From Promethearchaeia archaeon (GTDB taxonomy: Archaea > Asgardarchaeota > Lokiarchaeia > Sigyniarchaeales > SOKP01): a stretch of 38,910 nucleotides of DNA. The notes below the pieces were generated by a model. That model did not search any database, was not told the DNA's origin, and was given only the letters and a program-made list of their open reading frames with translations. Numbering within the stretch: the stretch's first letter is position 1; each line of letters opens with the position of its first letter. Below, piece by piece: positions 16,772-25,142 of the stretch. The stretch covers positions 1 to 38,910 of the forward strand of contig JAHQWI010000089.1 in the NCBI GenBank assembly GCA_029856085.1, in the 5' to 3' direction. The translations under genes were made by a program, and so were the position numbers.

Positions 16772-17941
16772 CTATAATTTCAAAGGATATTTCCGATATT
16801 TCTCTATAGCTGCTCTGAATGCTAAAATATTCTCCCACGGAACATTTAAGATATTATGACTTGGACCCGCAAAATAACCTCCACCTATACCAGCTGCTTT
16901 AATGCATCTCTTTACTTCTTCTTCAACTTCTTTTGGAGTTCCGAAACTTAACACTCTTGTGGAATCCATACCACCCATAAAACTCAGCCGATCTCCCAAT
17001 GTTTCCTTTAAATGGGCTAAATCAACACCCGCAGCTGGTTCTAATGCTTGAATACAATCTAATCCCGCAGCAACCATATCAGGGAGCAATTTATCAATAT
17101 ATCCACAAGAATGCTGTATGATAAACATTCCATGTTTTTTGCATTCTTGATATATTCTTTTATAGTAGGGTAGCATAAATTTACGAAAATTCTCAAGAGA
17201 GAACATAGAACGCCCTTTATAGCCCAAATCATCGTAATAAAAAACAACATCTATTCCTGCTTCAGCATAACGTTTAATGTATTCTATATTTGTTTTAGTA
17301 TATTCCTCCATAACTTCATGGATAAATTGCGAGTTTTTTCGCATATGATATGTGACCCTACTTATTGTCATTCCTTCGAAAAGAGCTTCATTCATTGCAA
17401 TCATTAATCTAGCCATTGGATATAAGTATGGCGAGAAGGACTTTACGAATTCTTCCCAGATTTTGGGGGAATAATTAACCTCATCATTAATACATTCAGA
17501 AGGTTTTCCATATTCATCCCAATAAGAGTGTAAAATTTCAGGTGTTCTGAAATAGCCATCTATATACCATGCATAAGTTAAACCCGTTTTAACTTGTTCC
17601 ACTCGCTTAAATATTCTCCCTGATGTTGGGATTAAGTAACTTCCAGGATATTCCGGTGGACCCTCGGCAATCACAGTTTTCATTCGATGCCTCCAGGGGT
17701 CTATAGAATGGCAATCAACATTCCAGAATCTAAGCTCTGTTATATCCCCAGCCCACCTATAATCCTCTCTCGAATATGTATTTTCAATATAAGTCTTATT
17801 TGCTTTATATTCATCTGATTCAATAAATTGTTGATAAGAAGTACCAGTTCTTTCAAATCCAAGATAATGAATCGGTATCTTATCTGGTTCATCATCATGT
17901 TCTAAAGTTCGAATAACGCGTTCTCGTTTTGATAATACCAT
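16772..17941 (-). CDS. Uroporphyrinogen decarboxylase-like (MtaA/MtbA-type) corrinoid methyltransferase
   Basis: 389 residues of the UroD/MtaA fold. The opening SKRERVIRTLEHDDEPDKIP is typical, and the zinc/substrate part is FIIQHSCGYIDKLLPDMVAAG, then LAHLKETLGDRLSFMGGMDS and a GPSHNIL segment near the end. UroD proteins of this subgroup transfer methyl groups to or from corrinoid proteins rather than decarboxylating porphyrins; the H-x-C-G motif fits a zinc ligand set. A corrinoid protein is encoded divergently 122 bases away, supporting a methyltransferase role. The methyl donor or acceptor (methylated amine, methoxy compound, tetrahydromethanopterin) is not readable. Confidence 0.82.
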   Translation of the reverse strand: MVLSKRERVIRTLEHDDEPDKIPIHYLGFERTGTSYQQFIESDEYKANKTYIENTYSREDYRWAGDITELRFWNVDCHSIDPWRHRMKTVIAEGPPEYPGSYLIPTSGRIFKRVEQVKTGLTYAWYIDGYFRTPEILHSYWDEYGKPSECINDEVNYSPKIWEEFVKSFSPYLYPMARLMIAMNEALFEGMTISRVTYHMRKNSQFIHEVMEEYTKTNIEYIKRYAEAGIDVVFYYDDLGYKGRSMFSLENFRKFMLPYYKRIYQECKKHGMFIIQHSCGYIDKLLPDMVAAGLDCIQALEPAAGVDLAHLKETLGDRLSFMGGMDSTRVLSFGTPKEVEEEVKRCIKAAGIGGGYFAGPSHNILNVPWENILAFRAAIEKYRKYPLKL

Positions 17942-18063
17942 AGTAAAAAAATATCTTGATTATTTAAATAAATATTTAATTGAACTTGATTTGTAATTAA
18001 TATTATTCATTGAAATGAAATTAGGGAGAATTAAATAAATATTATAAAAATTGGGTTTATATT
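17942..18063. promoter_or_regulatory. Divergent promoter region between methyltransferase and corrinoid protein genes
   Basis: This 122-base, very AT-rich spacer must hold start signals for both genes. On the + strand, TTAAATAAATATTATAAAAA (18031-18050) is a possible TATA element a short distance before the corrinoid ATG. On the - strand, an ATTTATTTAAATAA stretch lies before the methyltransferase ATG. A shared regulator-binding site is plausible but no clear operator repeat is seen. Confidence 0.3.
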
Positions 18064-18696
18064 ATGGATTTTGAAGAATTAACTGAACTAATAGTTGAAT
18101 TGGAATTGGATGATATAGCCGATGCGGTAAAGAGTGCGCTTGAGGAAGATAAAAAGGATCCATTTGAAATTTTAACTGCTTTAACAAAAGGTATGGATGA
18201 AGTAAGCCGCCGTTATGAGGAATTTGAATATTTTCTAGGAGAATTAGTATTAGCTGGTGATACTCTGAAAGCAGGACTTGAAGTGTTAAAGCCTGCTCTA
18301 GTTGTATCAGATAGTACAAAGGAGAAAATTAAAGCCGTAATTGCAACTGTTAAGGGTGACCAACATGATTTGGGGAAAAACTTACTAGGTACAATGCTTT
18401 TGAGCGCTAACTTTGAAGTATACGATTTAGGAAGGAATGTGGAAGCTGAAGCTATAGTAGAAAAAGTTAGAGAGACTGGAGCATCCGTTGTGGCATTAAG
18501 CTCTTTATTATCCATGACAGTTGATCAAGTTGAAGTTGTTCATAAAGCGCTACAAGAAGCGGGATTAAGAGATAAAGTTAAATTGATTGTAGGTGGAGCT
18601 CCTTTCAATATGGAGCTAGCTAAAAAGTTTGGAGCTGATGATTATGCGGATGACGCAGTACATGCTGTTGAACATATTAAAAAGCTAATTCAATAA
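18064..18696 (+). CDS. Corrinoid (B12-binding) methyltransferase protein, MtbC/MtmC/MttC-like
   Basis: 210 residues in the standard two-part layout. A helical cap domain spans about 1-85 (DPFEILTALTKGMDEVSRRY ... YFLGELVLAGDTLKAGLEVL). A B12-binding Rossmann domain follows with KGDQHDLGKNLLGTML (the D-x-H-D-x-G motif whose His is the lower cobalt ligand; Gln occupies the x position), SSLLSMTV and IVGGAPFN. It carries a methyl group on cobalt between partner methyltransferases. The divergent UroD-type gene is the obvious partner; a dedicated substrate-specific methyltransferase (MtaB/MtbB/MttB-type) is not present in the window. Confidence 0.92.
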   Translation: MDFEELTELIVELELDDIADAVKSALEEDKKDPFEILTALTKGMDEVSRRYEEFEYFLGELVLAGDTLKAGLEVLKPALVVSDSTKEKIKAVIATVKGDQHDLGKNLLGTMLLSANFEVYDLGRNVEAEAIVEKVRETGASVVALSSLLSMTVDQVEVVHKALQEAGLRDKVKLIVGGAPFNMELAKKFGADDYADDAVHAVEHIKKLIQ

Positions 18697-18697
18697 G

Positions 18698-19291
18698 TTA
18701 TCTCAAGAAGATTGCAACATAAAATCCAATTATACATATTATACTGATTGAAATCAATAAATTCCCTTTATATTTCTTAAAATGTTTTTTTTGTTTTTGT
18801 TTTTTCTCTTGTTTAGCTTCATAGAGTTGTTGTTCAAATCTTTCTTGTGCTTCAGGATCAGTTACTAAATATTGAACATTTGGATCATACCGTGCTCTAT
18901 ACATCCCCTCGAAAGCATATCCTGCATCTTTGAATAAAACCATTAAATAAAGGAGTTCCGGAAGGGTAATAATAAATATAATATAGTCAATAATACCAAA
19001 GCTGAAATTTTCCCACGGAATTATAAATAACCCCGGTAAGGTGTAAAAAGAACCACAGATGAGAGTTCCATATACAAAATAAATATAAAACGGATTTTCC
19101 TTCTTAAATGTAAAGACGATTCCAACCAACATAATTAAAGTAAAAACAAAAGCAAAAATGACTAAAATTAAATTCTCTTGCATTATTAATATAAGAAAAC
19201 CCATTACAAAAGAATTGAATAGGGCAAAAAATATATCATAATATTGGATAGTATCCCTTTTTTCTGAAGATTGATTTTGTTTAGTCTCCAT
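18698..19291 (-). CDS. Membrane protein of unknown function with charged C-terminal tail
   Basis: 197 residues with four hydrophobic segments in the first two thirds (about 22-40, 42-62, 68-90 and 97-120), then a soluble section (YRARYDPNVQYLVTDPEAQ) and a glutamine/lysine-rich stretch (EAKQEKKQKQKKHFKKYKG) before one last helix (LLISISIICIIGFYVAIFL). The basic stretch likely faces the cytoplasm and may be coiled coil. I do not recognise a family. Its end lies only 1 base from the corrinoid gene stop, in convergent orientation, and it follows the CoxE-like gene on the same strand, perhaps as one unit. Confidence 0.6.
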   Translation of the reverse strand: METKQNQSSEKRDTIQYYDIFFALFNSFVMGFLILIMQENLILVIFAFVFTLIMLVGIVFTFKKENPFYIYFVYGTLICGSFYTLPGLFIIPWENFSFGIIDYIIFIITLPELLYLMVLFKDAGYAFEGMYRARYDPNVQYLVTDPEAQERFEQQLYEAKQEKKQKQKKHFKKYKGNLLISISIICIIGFYVAIFLR

Positions 19292-19362
19292 TTCAATCTG
19301 CTCAATTGCGGCTTCTTTGATGACTAATTAAAATTTTTATCTTATATGATTTCAAAATTATT

Positions 19363-20787
19363 TTAATAGTGCAATCCCTTAAAATAATTTACAGTTGTAA
19401 ACATGTTCTTACCACCTTTTCTAAGATAATTCATAGCATCCTCTATACCATCAATCGTGAGATCAAACATCGGAATAACACTAGAAATAATCTTGCGGGT
19501 CCACGGGCTCCATTCGGGTCTAATCAGCTCTGGGTTAAGCCAAACAATCCCATTTTTAAAATGATTAGCGAGTTCTCTGATATAGTATATCCCGGGCATC
19601 TCGTTTCTGTGGTAGTAATATATCGAACCATATTTTTCTGTCAGTTCCCAACTTGCCATTGCTGCGTCGCCGACCAGAACTACCTTGTATTTTTTATCGA
19701 ATTTTCGAATAAAATCCTCAAATTCAATTGCCTCATCGGGATTCCTTTTACCATTGAAATACAAAGTCTCATAAATGCAATTGTGAAAGTAATAAAATTT
19801 AAAATCTTTCCAATGTGACATATTGTTAGCTGCCGAGAAAAGTAGATTGACGAGATGAGCATACGGCGTCATACTCCCACCTACATCCATAAGCAGTAAT
19901 ATCTTTACATCATTTTTTCTACGTTTATCAAATACAATCTCAATCTCTCCCCCATTCTTTGCCGTTTTATCAATAGTCTCGTCAATGTTTAATTCATCTA
20001 GTTTTCCAATTTCTTCAAGTTTTTTTAGTCTTTTTAGAGCTACTTTAATTTGTCTAGTATCTAAAACGATATCTTTCCGATAATCTTTAAAAATTCTTTT
20101 TTCAGCTATTTGTACTGCTGTTCGCATACCAGAAGACCCCCCAATTCTCATCCCCATTGGATTTTCCCCAGAATGACCAAATGGTGATGTTCCTCGTGTC
20201 CCAATCCAATGATCTCCATAATTGTGCTCTTCATCTTGCTCCCGCATTAATTCTTCCAGACGTTTTTGCATTTCTTCTAGACTAAAGAATTGACTCATCA
20301 ATTCTGAAGGATTTCCATTCATCGCAGCAGCGTTAAGATTATTCTTCAGCCACTTTAGGATTTCCTCTTTAAGTGCGTCTGGTGTGTCAGTTATAATTCC
20401 TTTACGTAGCTCAGCATCATACTTCTCCAATAGTTCCTCAAGAAACTTTTGTAGATCTTCAATATTTAGGTATTGTTGATATTCTTTTAATAAAAGTTCT
20501 AACCCCTCGATTAACTCAGGGAGGGTAATCGGTTTATCTAACCAATCCCAGATTTCCTGTTTAAAATCTTCAGGGAATTGTACCATGGCGTTTTTGAAGA
20601 AATTTGCAAAGGAGATGTCAAAAATATCAAAGTGGTGTTCGTTTTTACAGAGAATTGACCTCGAAGTGTAGTAAAACTCGACCATATTGTGGATGAGCCC
20701 TTTATTTAGAGCTTCAATTAAGGTCATATATTCTGTGATGCTTACGGGCAACCTTTCTTTTAGGTAATAAAAAAATTCGACAAACAT
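19363..20787 (-). CDS. CoxE-like VWA-domain protein
   Basis: 474 residues. The N-terminal half is helical with the CoxE opening (MFVEFFYYLKERLPVSITEYMTLIEALNKGL), followed by a low-complexity glycine-rich linker (GTSPFGHSGENPMGMRIGGS). The C-terminal half is a von Willebrand A domain with the MIDAS segment LLMDVGGSMTPYAHLV (D-x-G-x-S variant) and VVLVGDAAMASWEL. CoxE-type proteins normally work with a MoxR AAA+ ATPase in metal insertion or complex assembly; no MoxR gene is adjacent here, so the partner must lie elsewhere. No signal peptide or membrane segment is seen, so it is cytoplasmic. Confidence 0.8.
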   Translation of the reverse strand: MFVEFFYYLKERLPVSITEYMTLIEALNKGLIHNMVEFYYTSRSILCKNEHHFDIFDISFANFFKNAMVQFPEDFKQEIWDWLDKPITLPELIEGLELLLKEYQQYLNIEDLQKFLEELLEKYDAELRKGIITDTPDALKEEILKWLKNNLNAAAMNGNPSELMSQFFSLEEMQKRLEELMREQDEEHNYGDHWIGTRGTSPFGHSGENPMGMRIGGSSGMRTAVQIAEKRIFKDYRKDIVLDTRQIKVALKRLKKLEEIGKLDELNIDETIDKTAKNGGEIEIVFDKRRKNDVKILLLMDVGGSMTPYAHLVNLLFSAANNMSHWKDFKFYYFHNCIYETLYFNGKRNPDEAIEFEDFIRKFDKKYKVVLVGDAAMASWELTEKYGSIYYYHRNEMPGIYYIRELANHFKNGIVWLNPELIRPEWSPWTRKIISSVIPMFDLTIDGIEDAMNYLRKGGKNMFTTVNYFKGLHY

Positions 20788-20985
20788 CTGATAAAATAGA
20801 ATAATTTAATGATTATAAGATATAATAATTAAAGATCTTTTATAGCTTTATTGTAAGTCTGCAACCTCATAGCGTTAAATAATAAAATGTTATGATTGAT
20901 TAACACCTTGAATTTTCCTTTGAAATGTAAAATAGGAGAAATGATTTTAATTGTTGTTTAAATTGTTGAGTTGAGATTAAATATT

Positions 20986-21489
20986 ATGTTTTATACGATA
21001 GCTGATGATCTGGTGTTCTATCAAATTTTGATATTTATCAAAAAGTATACAAATTCTGAACTCAAATTATACAAATATTTTCATAATAAGACGGAAGGAA
21101 TATATCCTGAATTTGTAGTAGTTATTGATCAGTTTATCTTTTTTTTTGTGAAAAATAAGAATTACTTTGATTCTAAACTCTATTTGAATAAAATGAGAAG
21201 AGAAATTAAGAATAAAAAGATCTTAATTATCAGAGCTGAAAATGTATTAATTAATTTATTGTTCAGTTTATTCCCGGATTTATACATTCATAATATCTCA
21301 TTGGAAATAAATGATTCCTCAAGGCAGAGAGAAATATCAGTATATTTTTTAACTTATAAGGAAAGGGGTATCGCAATCGGACGCGGTGCTGAGTATATCA
21401 AATGTGTTAATGAGTTGTTTAAAAGATGTATTAGATTTGAAAATGAAAGCACACCAATTGAAATTAGATGTAAAAATGTAAATCCATAA
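20986..21489 (+). CDS. Unrecognised protein with a C-terminal KH-like (NusA-type) segment
   Basis: The track starts at a TTG (20971), but an ATG five codons later (MFYTIADDLVFYQ) is the more likely start, giving 167 residues. Most of the chain is unfamiliar. Near the C-terminus the segment YKERGIAIGRGAEYIKCVNE resembles the G-x-x-G loop of KH RNA-binding domains as in NusA-like archaeal factors (usually A-I-G-K-x-G-x-N-I). A preceding strand, REISVYFLTY, fits the KH order. RNA binding is therefore a tentative idea only. The gene is alone, with no operon partner. Confidence 0.45.
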   Translation: MFYTIADDLVFYQILIFIKKYTNSELKLYKYFHNKTEGIYPEFVVVIDQFIFFFVKNKNYFDSKLYLNKMRREIKNKKILIIRAENVLINLLFSLFPDLYIHNISLEINDSSRQREISVYFLTYKERGIAIGRGAEYIKCVNELFKRCIRFENESTPIEIRCKNVNP

Positions 21490-21586
21490 TTTTTCTCAAT
21501 GTTATTAATGTAATTTCTTATTAGTTTAGGTTATATGTGATTTCCATTCCTGTTTATACTCTTCATATTATAAAATTATATAAAAC

Positions 21587-21955
21587 TTAAAACCATTGTG
21601 TAGCGTCTGCCTCTAGAACTAAATCATTCAGAGTTGCTGCCCCGACAATTTTTACACCGGGAATTAAATCGACTTTTTCCAATCCTAACATTCTTTTTGA
21701 TGCTTCACATACCATAATTTCAATTCCCATATCCAACGTTTTATCTATCATTTCCTTTACGCTTGGAAATGTCCCTAGCTTTATTTTCTCCGCTTCCCCA
21801 GATTTTAATATCCTTAATCCTGTACCCAAATAATATACAACTGGTTTTATATCCATTGCTTTGGCGGTTTGAGCCAATACTAAGGGTGAATATTGTCGTT
21901 CTGGATCATGACTGGTTTGTACATATAAGATAAATTTCTCATTTTCGTTTATAAT
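21587..21955 (-). CDS. DsrE/DsrF-like (predicted peroxiredoxin, COG2044-type) small protein
   Basis: The track gives 96 residues from a TTG inside the protein, but the frame is open upstream and reads NENEKFILYVQTSHDPERQY then SPLVLAQTAKAMD, which is the expected first strand and loop of the DsrE fold, so about 122 residues are coding. The remaining motifs (VVYYLGTGLRILKSGEAEKI, GIEIMVCEASKRMLG, GVKIVGAATLNDL) are typical, including the conserved Cys in MVCEAS. The family carries or transfers sulfur. No ATG/GTG/TTG exists at the expected N-terminus; the best candidates are ATT or ATA codons just after a GAGGTGG ribosome site (about 21957-21963), so the start is either rare or damaged. Confidence 0.7.
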   Translation of the reverse strand: MINENEKFILYVQTSHDPERQYSPLVLAQTAKAMDIKPVVYYLGTGLRILKSGEAEKIKLGTFPSVKEMIDKTLDMGIEIMVCEASKRMLGLEKVDLIPGVKIVGAATLNDLVLEADATQWF

Positions 21956-22144
21956 ATACCACCTCTAAACCTATTAATATAATATTTTATGAGATAATCA
22001 AATTTTTAGTTAAATATGTGCTATACAAAATGTATATCAGTATCTAATAAATCTCACCTTTATGTTTCAGAAAAAAAGCTGAATTTTCTTAAAGATTTTA
22101 TAAGAGAATTTTAATTGAATTTATTAAATATTGAAATAATAGAG

Positions 22145-22167
22145 GAAATTTAAATATATTAAATTTC
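22145..22167. terminator. Perfect 9-bp AT hairpin downstream of feoB
   Basis: GAAATTTAA pairs exactly with TTAAATTTC around a 5-base ATATA loop. It lies about 40 bases past the feoB stop on the - strand and may mark the 3' end of the feo transcript. The stem is almost all A-T, so it is weak. Confidence 0.3.
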
Positions 22168-22204
22168 TTCTAATAGAACTTTCAAGTTTCTATTGAGAAA
22201 GGTT

Positions 22205-24261
22205 TTACAAATTCATAAATAAAATAAATCCCCAATTTACAATACCTCCAATAATTAAAGCAAGTGAAATTTCCAGAAAAGAAATTTGAAGTGCGTATTT
22301 CCAATTAGTTTGTTTCGCTATGATGATGATTGTCGCAAAACAGGGGATGTAGAGCATTGTGACTAAGCTGAATGTAATCATTTGAATAGGAGTTAATAAT
22401 TCTACAAGAGTTAATCCCATATTTTCTGCAAAAAGAGCAAGAAGTACAAGCGTTAGTTCTTTACGTAAAATTCCATAAATTAGGAATATTCCTACAGCTG
22501 TTGGAAGACCTAACCAGATTACAGATATTGGTGATAGAATAAGATTAACTGGTTCTAAAGCGTTAAAAATCAACAGAATTTCCAATGTAATTCCAAGAAT
22601 AATAATAATAGGAAGTGCTTTATACACAAATTCTTTAGATCTTAACCATGTTTGCTTCAGGATTACATTATAATTAGGCATCCTATATTCATGCATTTCC
22701 ATAATTAATTCTGTACAAGTTCCAGGCATTGTTTTGTTTAGAATTCTACCTACGATTAAAATAACTGAAAAGTTTATAATAAACAAAAATAGAACCCACG
22801 AAAGACCTAAATATCTCCCAACTAATCCCATAACTACTGTCATTGTCGCAGCGCAAGGAATAAGTGAGCTAAAGCAATAGAAATCTTTTTTTCTCGCTCA
22901 GTTTCCATAATTCTACATCCCGCGCATGCTGGAACATTACATCCAAAACCTAAAATCATAGGTATAATAGATTTACCGTGAATTCCAACCGTATGCATAA
23001 CCCTATCCATCAAGAATGCTGCCCTTGGGAGATACCCTGAATCTTGTAGAATTTCAATAATTAAAAAAAATGGTATAACATAGACTAATACACCACCAAT
23101 TGCTCCGATTAAGCCTCCTACTCCTCCATCCCAAAGAATTTTGACCCCTAATAAGTTTTTTCCATATACTGAGTAAATTCTTTCGCTCCAAATTCCATAT
23201 CTTTCATCTAATATTCCCCCGAAAAAATTTCCAATGGAAAATGTAAACATATAGATCCCCAAAATAACCAGAATCAATATAACGTATCCCCAGATTGAGT
23301 GAGTGGTAAGATGGTCGATTTTATCAGCAAGAGTAATTTTCTTAGTTTGTTTTTCAGATTGAATTATTAAAACTTGTTCTACTATTTTATTAATGTTGTT
23401 GTAAATTTCAGAAGAAATTACAGTACTAATATCTTCGCCATGAATCTCTTCAAGTTCCTTACGAAAATTATCAGCTAATTGAATGGTATCTAAGGTTGAC
23501 TCATGATTTTCAAATATTTTGTTAATTTCTTCATCATTTTCTAGAAGTTTTATTGCTATAAATCTTGGGGGATAATGAGAGTTAACAACAGATTTTCTAT
23601 CAACACTAATATTTTTTATAAGATCATTGATTTTATTCTCAACTTCCTTTCCAAAAGAAAGGATTACGGATAAATCAGGAATTTCAAATCCACTTTTTTC
23701 ATTATTCAAATTAGGTTGGTGATATATAACCATTTCTATTGCTTTTTCAAGAAGTTGATGGACACCTACCCCATGAACCGCAACCACAGGCAAAACTGGC
23801 AACTTGAAAATCTTTTCTAACTTTTCGAAGTCAAGATCTATATTTCTTTTATGTAAAATATCCATTTGATTCATAGCGAGGATTATTGGAACGTTTAACT
23901 CTAATAATTGAAATGTAAAAAATAAATTTCGTTCAAGATTAGTAGCATCAATAACATTTATTATTAAATCAACTTCCTCAGAAATTATAAATGCTCTGCT
24001 TACTATTTCTTCTATCGTGTATGTTGATAATGAATAAATACCAGGTAAATCAACTATATTAAAGTGATATCCTAAGAAGTCTAATTTCCCTTCCATTTTT
24101 TCAACTGTCTTTCCAGGCCAATTTCCAATCGTCTGTGAAAGCCCTGTTAACTGATTAAATATGACTGATTTTCCCACATTTGGATTACCAGCTAAGGCTA
24201 TATTGATTGAATCTTTATGTTTATCTTTTTCTTTTCGTTTATTCGGTAAATGGTGACTCAT
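22205..24261 (-). pseudogene. feoB: FeoB ferrous iron transporter, split by a frameshift
   Basis: Two track ORFs (24261-22840 and 22843-22205) are one FeoB gene of normal length. The N-terminal G domain has GNPNVGKS, DLPGIYSLS and NQMD; the membrane part has the gate motif GCNVPACAGCRIMETERE. The first frame then ends KISIALAHLFLALRQ, while the -1 frame supplies the expected SSLIPCAATMTVVMGLVG and the remaining helices. One missing base near TTAGCTC (about 22870), a sequencing error, or programmed -1 slippage at the A AAA AAG run just upstream could explain it. If restored, the protein is an energised Fe2+ importer in the cytoplasmic membrane. It lies 76 bases downstream of a broken feoA. Confidence 0.85.
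22885..22891 (-). other. A-AAA-AAG slippery heptamer in frame within feoB
   Basis: On the - strand, codons GAA AAA AAG create the classic -1 slippery heptamer A AAA AAG in the correct phase, about 15 bases before the point where the reading frame must change. Slippage here would give EKKDFYCFSSLIPC, less hydrophobic than the ISIALSSLIPC expected from family comparison, so a plain deletion is at least as likely. Confidence 0.3.
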
Positions 24262-24337
24262 ATTTATTCCTAAAAGTTTTATTTTAGAATTTTAAAGTTT
24301 TATTTAACAAAATCACGGATATAATTTTTAAAAATGT

Positions 24338-24647
24338 TTATAAGTTACATTGTCCCTGACATCTTACCATGATTTTAGCGGCCAGACCTCGACCAATTAC
24401 TAAGGTAGTACCTTTCACAATTATTTTTAAAGGTCCTTTCAGGGGAGCAGTTTTTTTTTTTAATATTTTTACACCCGGAACGATTCCTAAGTTTGCAAGG
24501 CGTCTTTTAGCTTTGATTCAAGTTTTCACACTTAATACAGTAATTATTTCTCCTTTTTCACATTCTGTTAAACACCTAATTAATGGTGTCTGGAAAATTT
24601 CTTTTTTAATTTGCTTTTCAGGTATAGAATTGATAATTCAAAATCAT
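24338..24647 (-). pseudogene. feoA: Broken feoA (SH3-like FeoA protein)
   Basis: Not in the ORF track because it is interrupted. One - strand frame reads CEKGEIITVLSVKT, a TGA at 24518-24520, then IKAKRRLANLGIVPGVKILK, KKTAPLKGPLKIIVKGTTLV and IGRGLAAKIMV before a TAA at 24338. The RRL-x-x-L-G-I-x-P-G and APL-G-P-(L/I) segments are the FeoA signature. The only ATG upstream (24647) is in another frame, so a +1 shift near ACCTGAAAAG would also be needed. FeoA normally binds FeoB and supports Fe2+ uptake; its position just before feoB is the standard operon order. With two lesions it is most likely inactive, unless the bases are misread. Confidence 0.75.
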
Positions 24648-24776
24648 CTCAAATAAGACTTTTTAATTAATAAAATGAATTATTGAATTTAAATTTAGGC
24701 ATAACAAATTATAAATTATTTATTTTCTTTAAGAATCAATTATTTAATTCTTAATTGCAATTTTGAGACCATAATA

Positions 24777-25142
24777 CTAAATTTTAATATTTTCTCTGAG
24801 ATTGTCTATAAACGTGATTATTTCTTTTGGAATAGGTTTTTCATTAGCTATTTTTATAACTGCATTAATTAATTCATTTGTTAAGTTAGCAGGTATTCCA
24901 CATAATAATTCGCAATCACCGAATATTCCATTTTTTCTGGATTCAACGTACAGAAATGAAAAATTCACATCATTACGTTTAATTACATAAGTAGTTACTT
25001 CACTACACACACCGTTAATTATACTACATGCTATTTTTAACGGTTTCTTATAAAGCCTAACATAGGCTTGGATGATATTCGTACAATTACGAGGATTTAA
25101 GATTAGTATAATGCTGTCATAATCCTCGGAATTAGATATTGT
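24777..25142 (-). pseudogene. DUF169 C-terminal half-domain, cut off by an upstream TAA
   Basis: The track shows 77 residues from a GTG at 25010, but the same frame is protein-like back to the base after the preceding gene's TAA: DYDSIILILNPRNCTNIIQA, then PLKIACSIINGVCSEVTTY, then the DCELLCGIPANLTNEL segment. This pattern (D-x-V-I-L-x-x-N-P, a Cys-rich middle, E-L-x-x-G-I-P) is that of DUF169 proteins, of which only the second half is present. No ATG, GTG or TTG precedes the GTG. It is in frame with the FrhB/TrmB gene directly upstream, so it may once have been that protein's C-terminal domain. Confidence 0.55.

Noticed and set aside
24369-24656. 95-residue + strand ORF in the track
   Set aside because: It is the shadow of the broken feoA on the - strand, whose motifs are clear.
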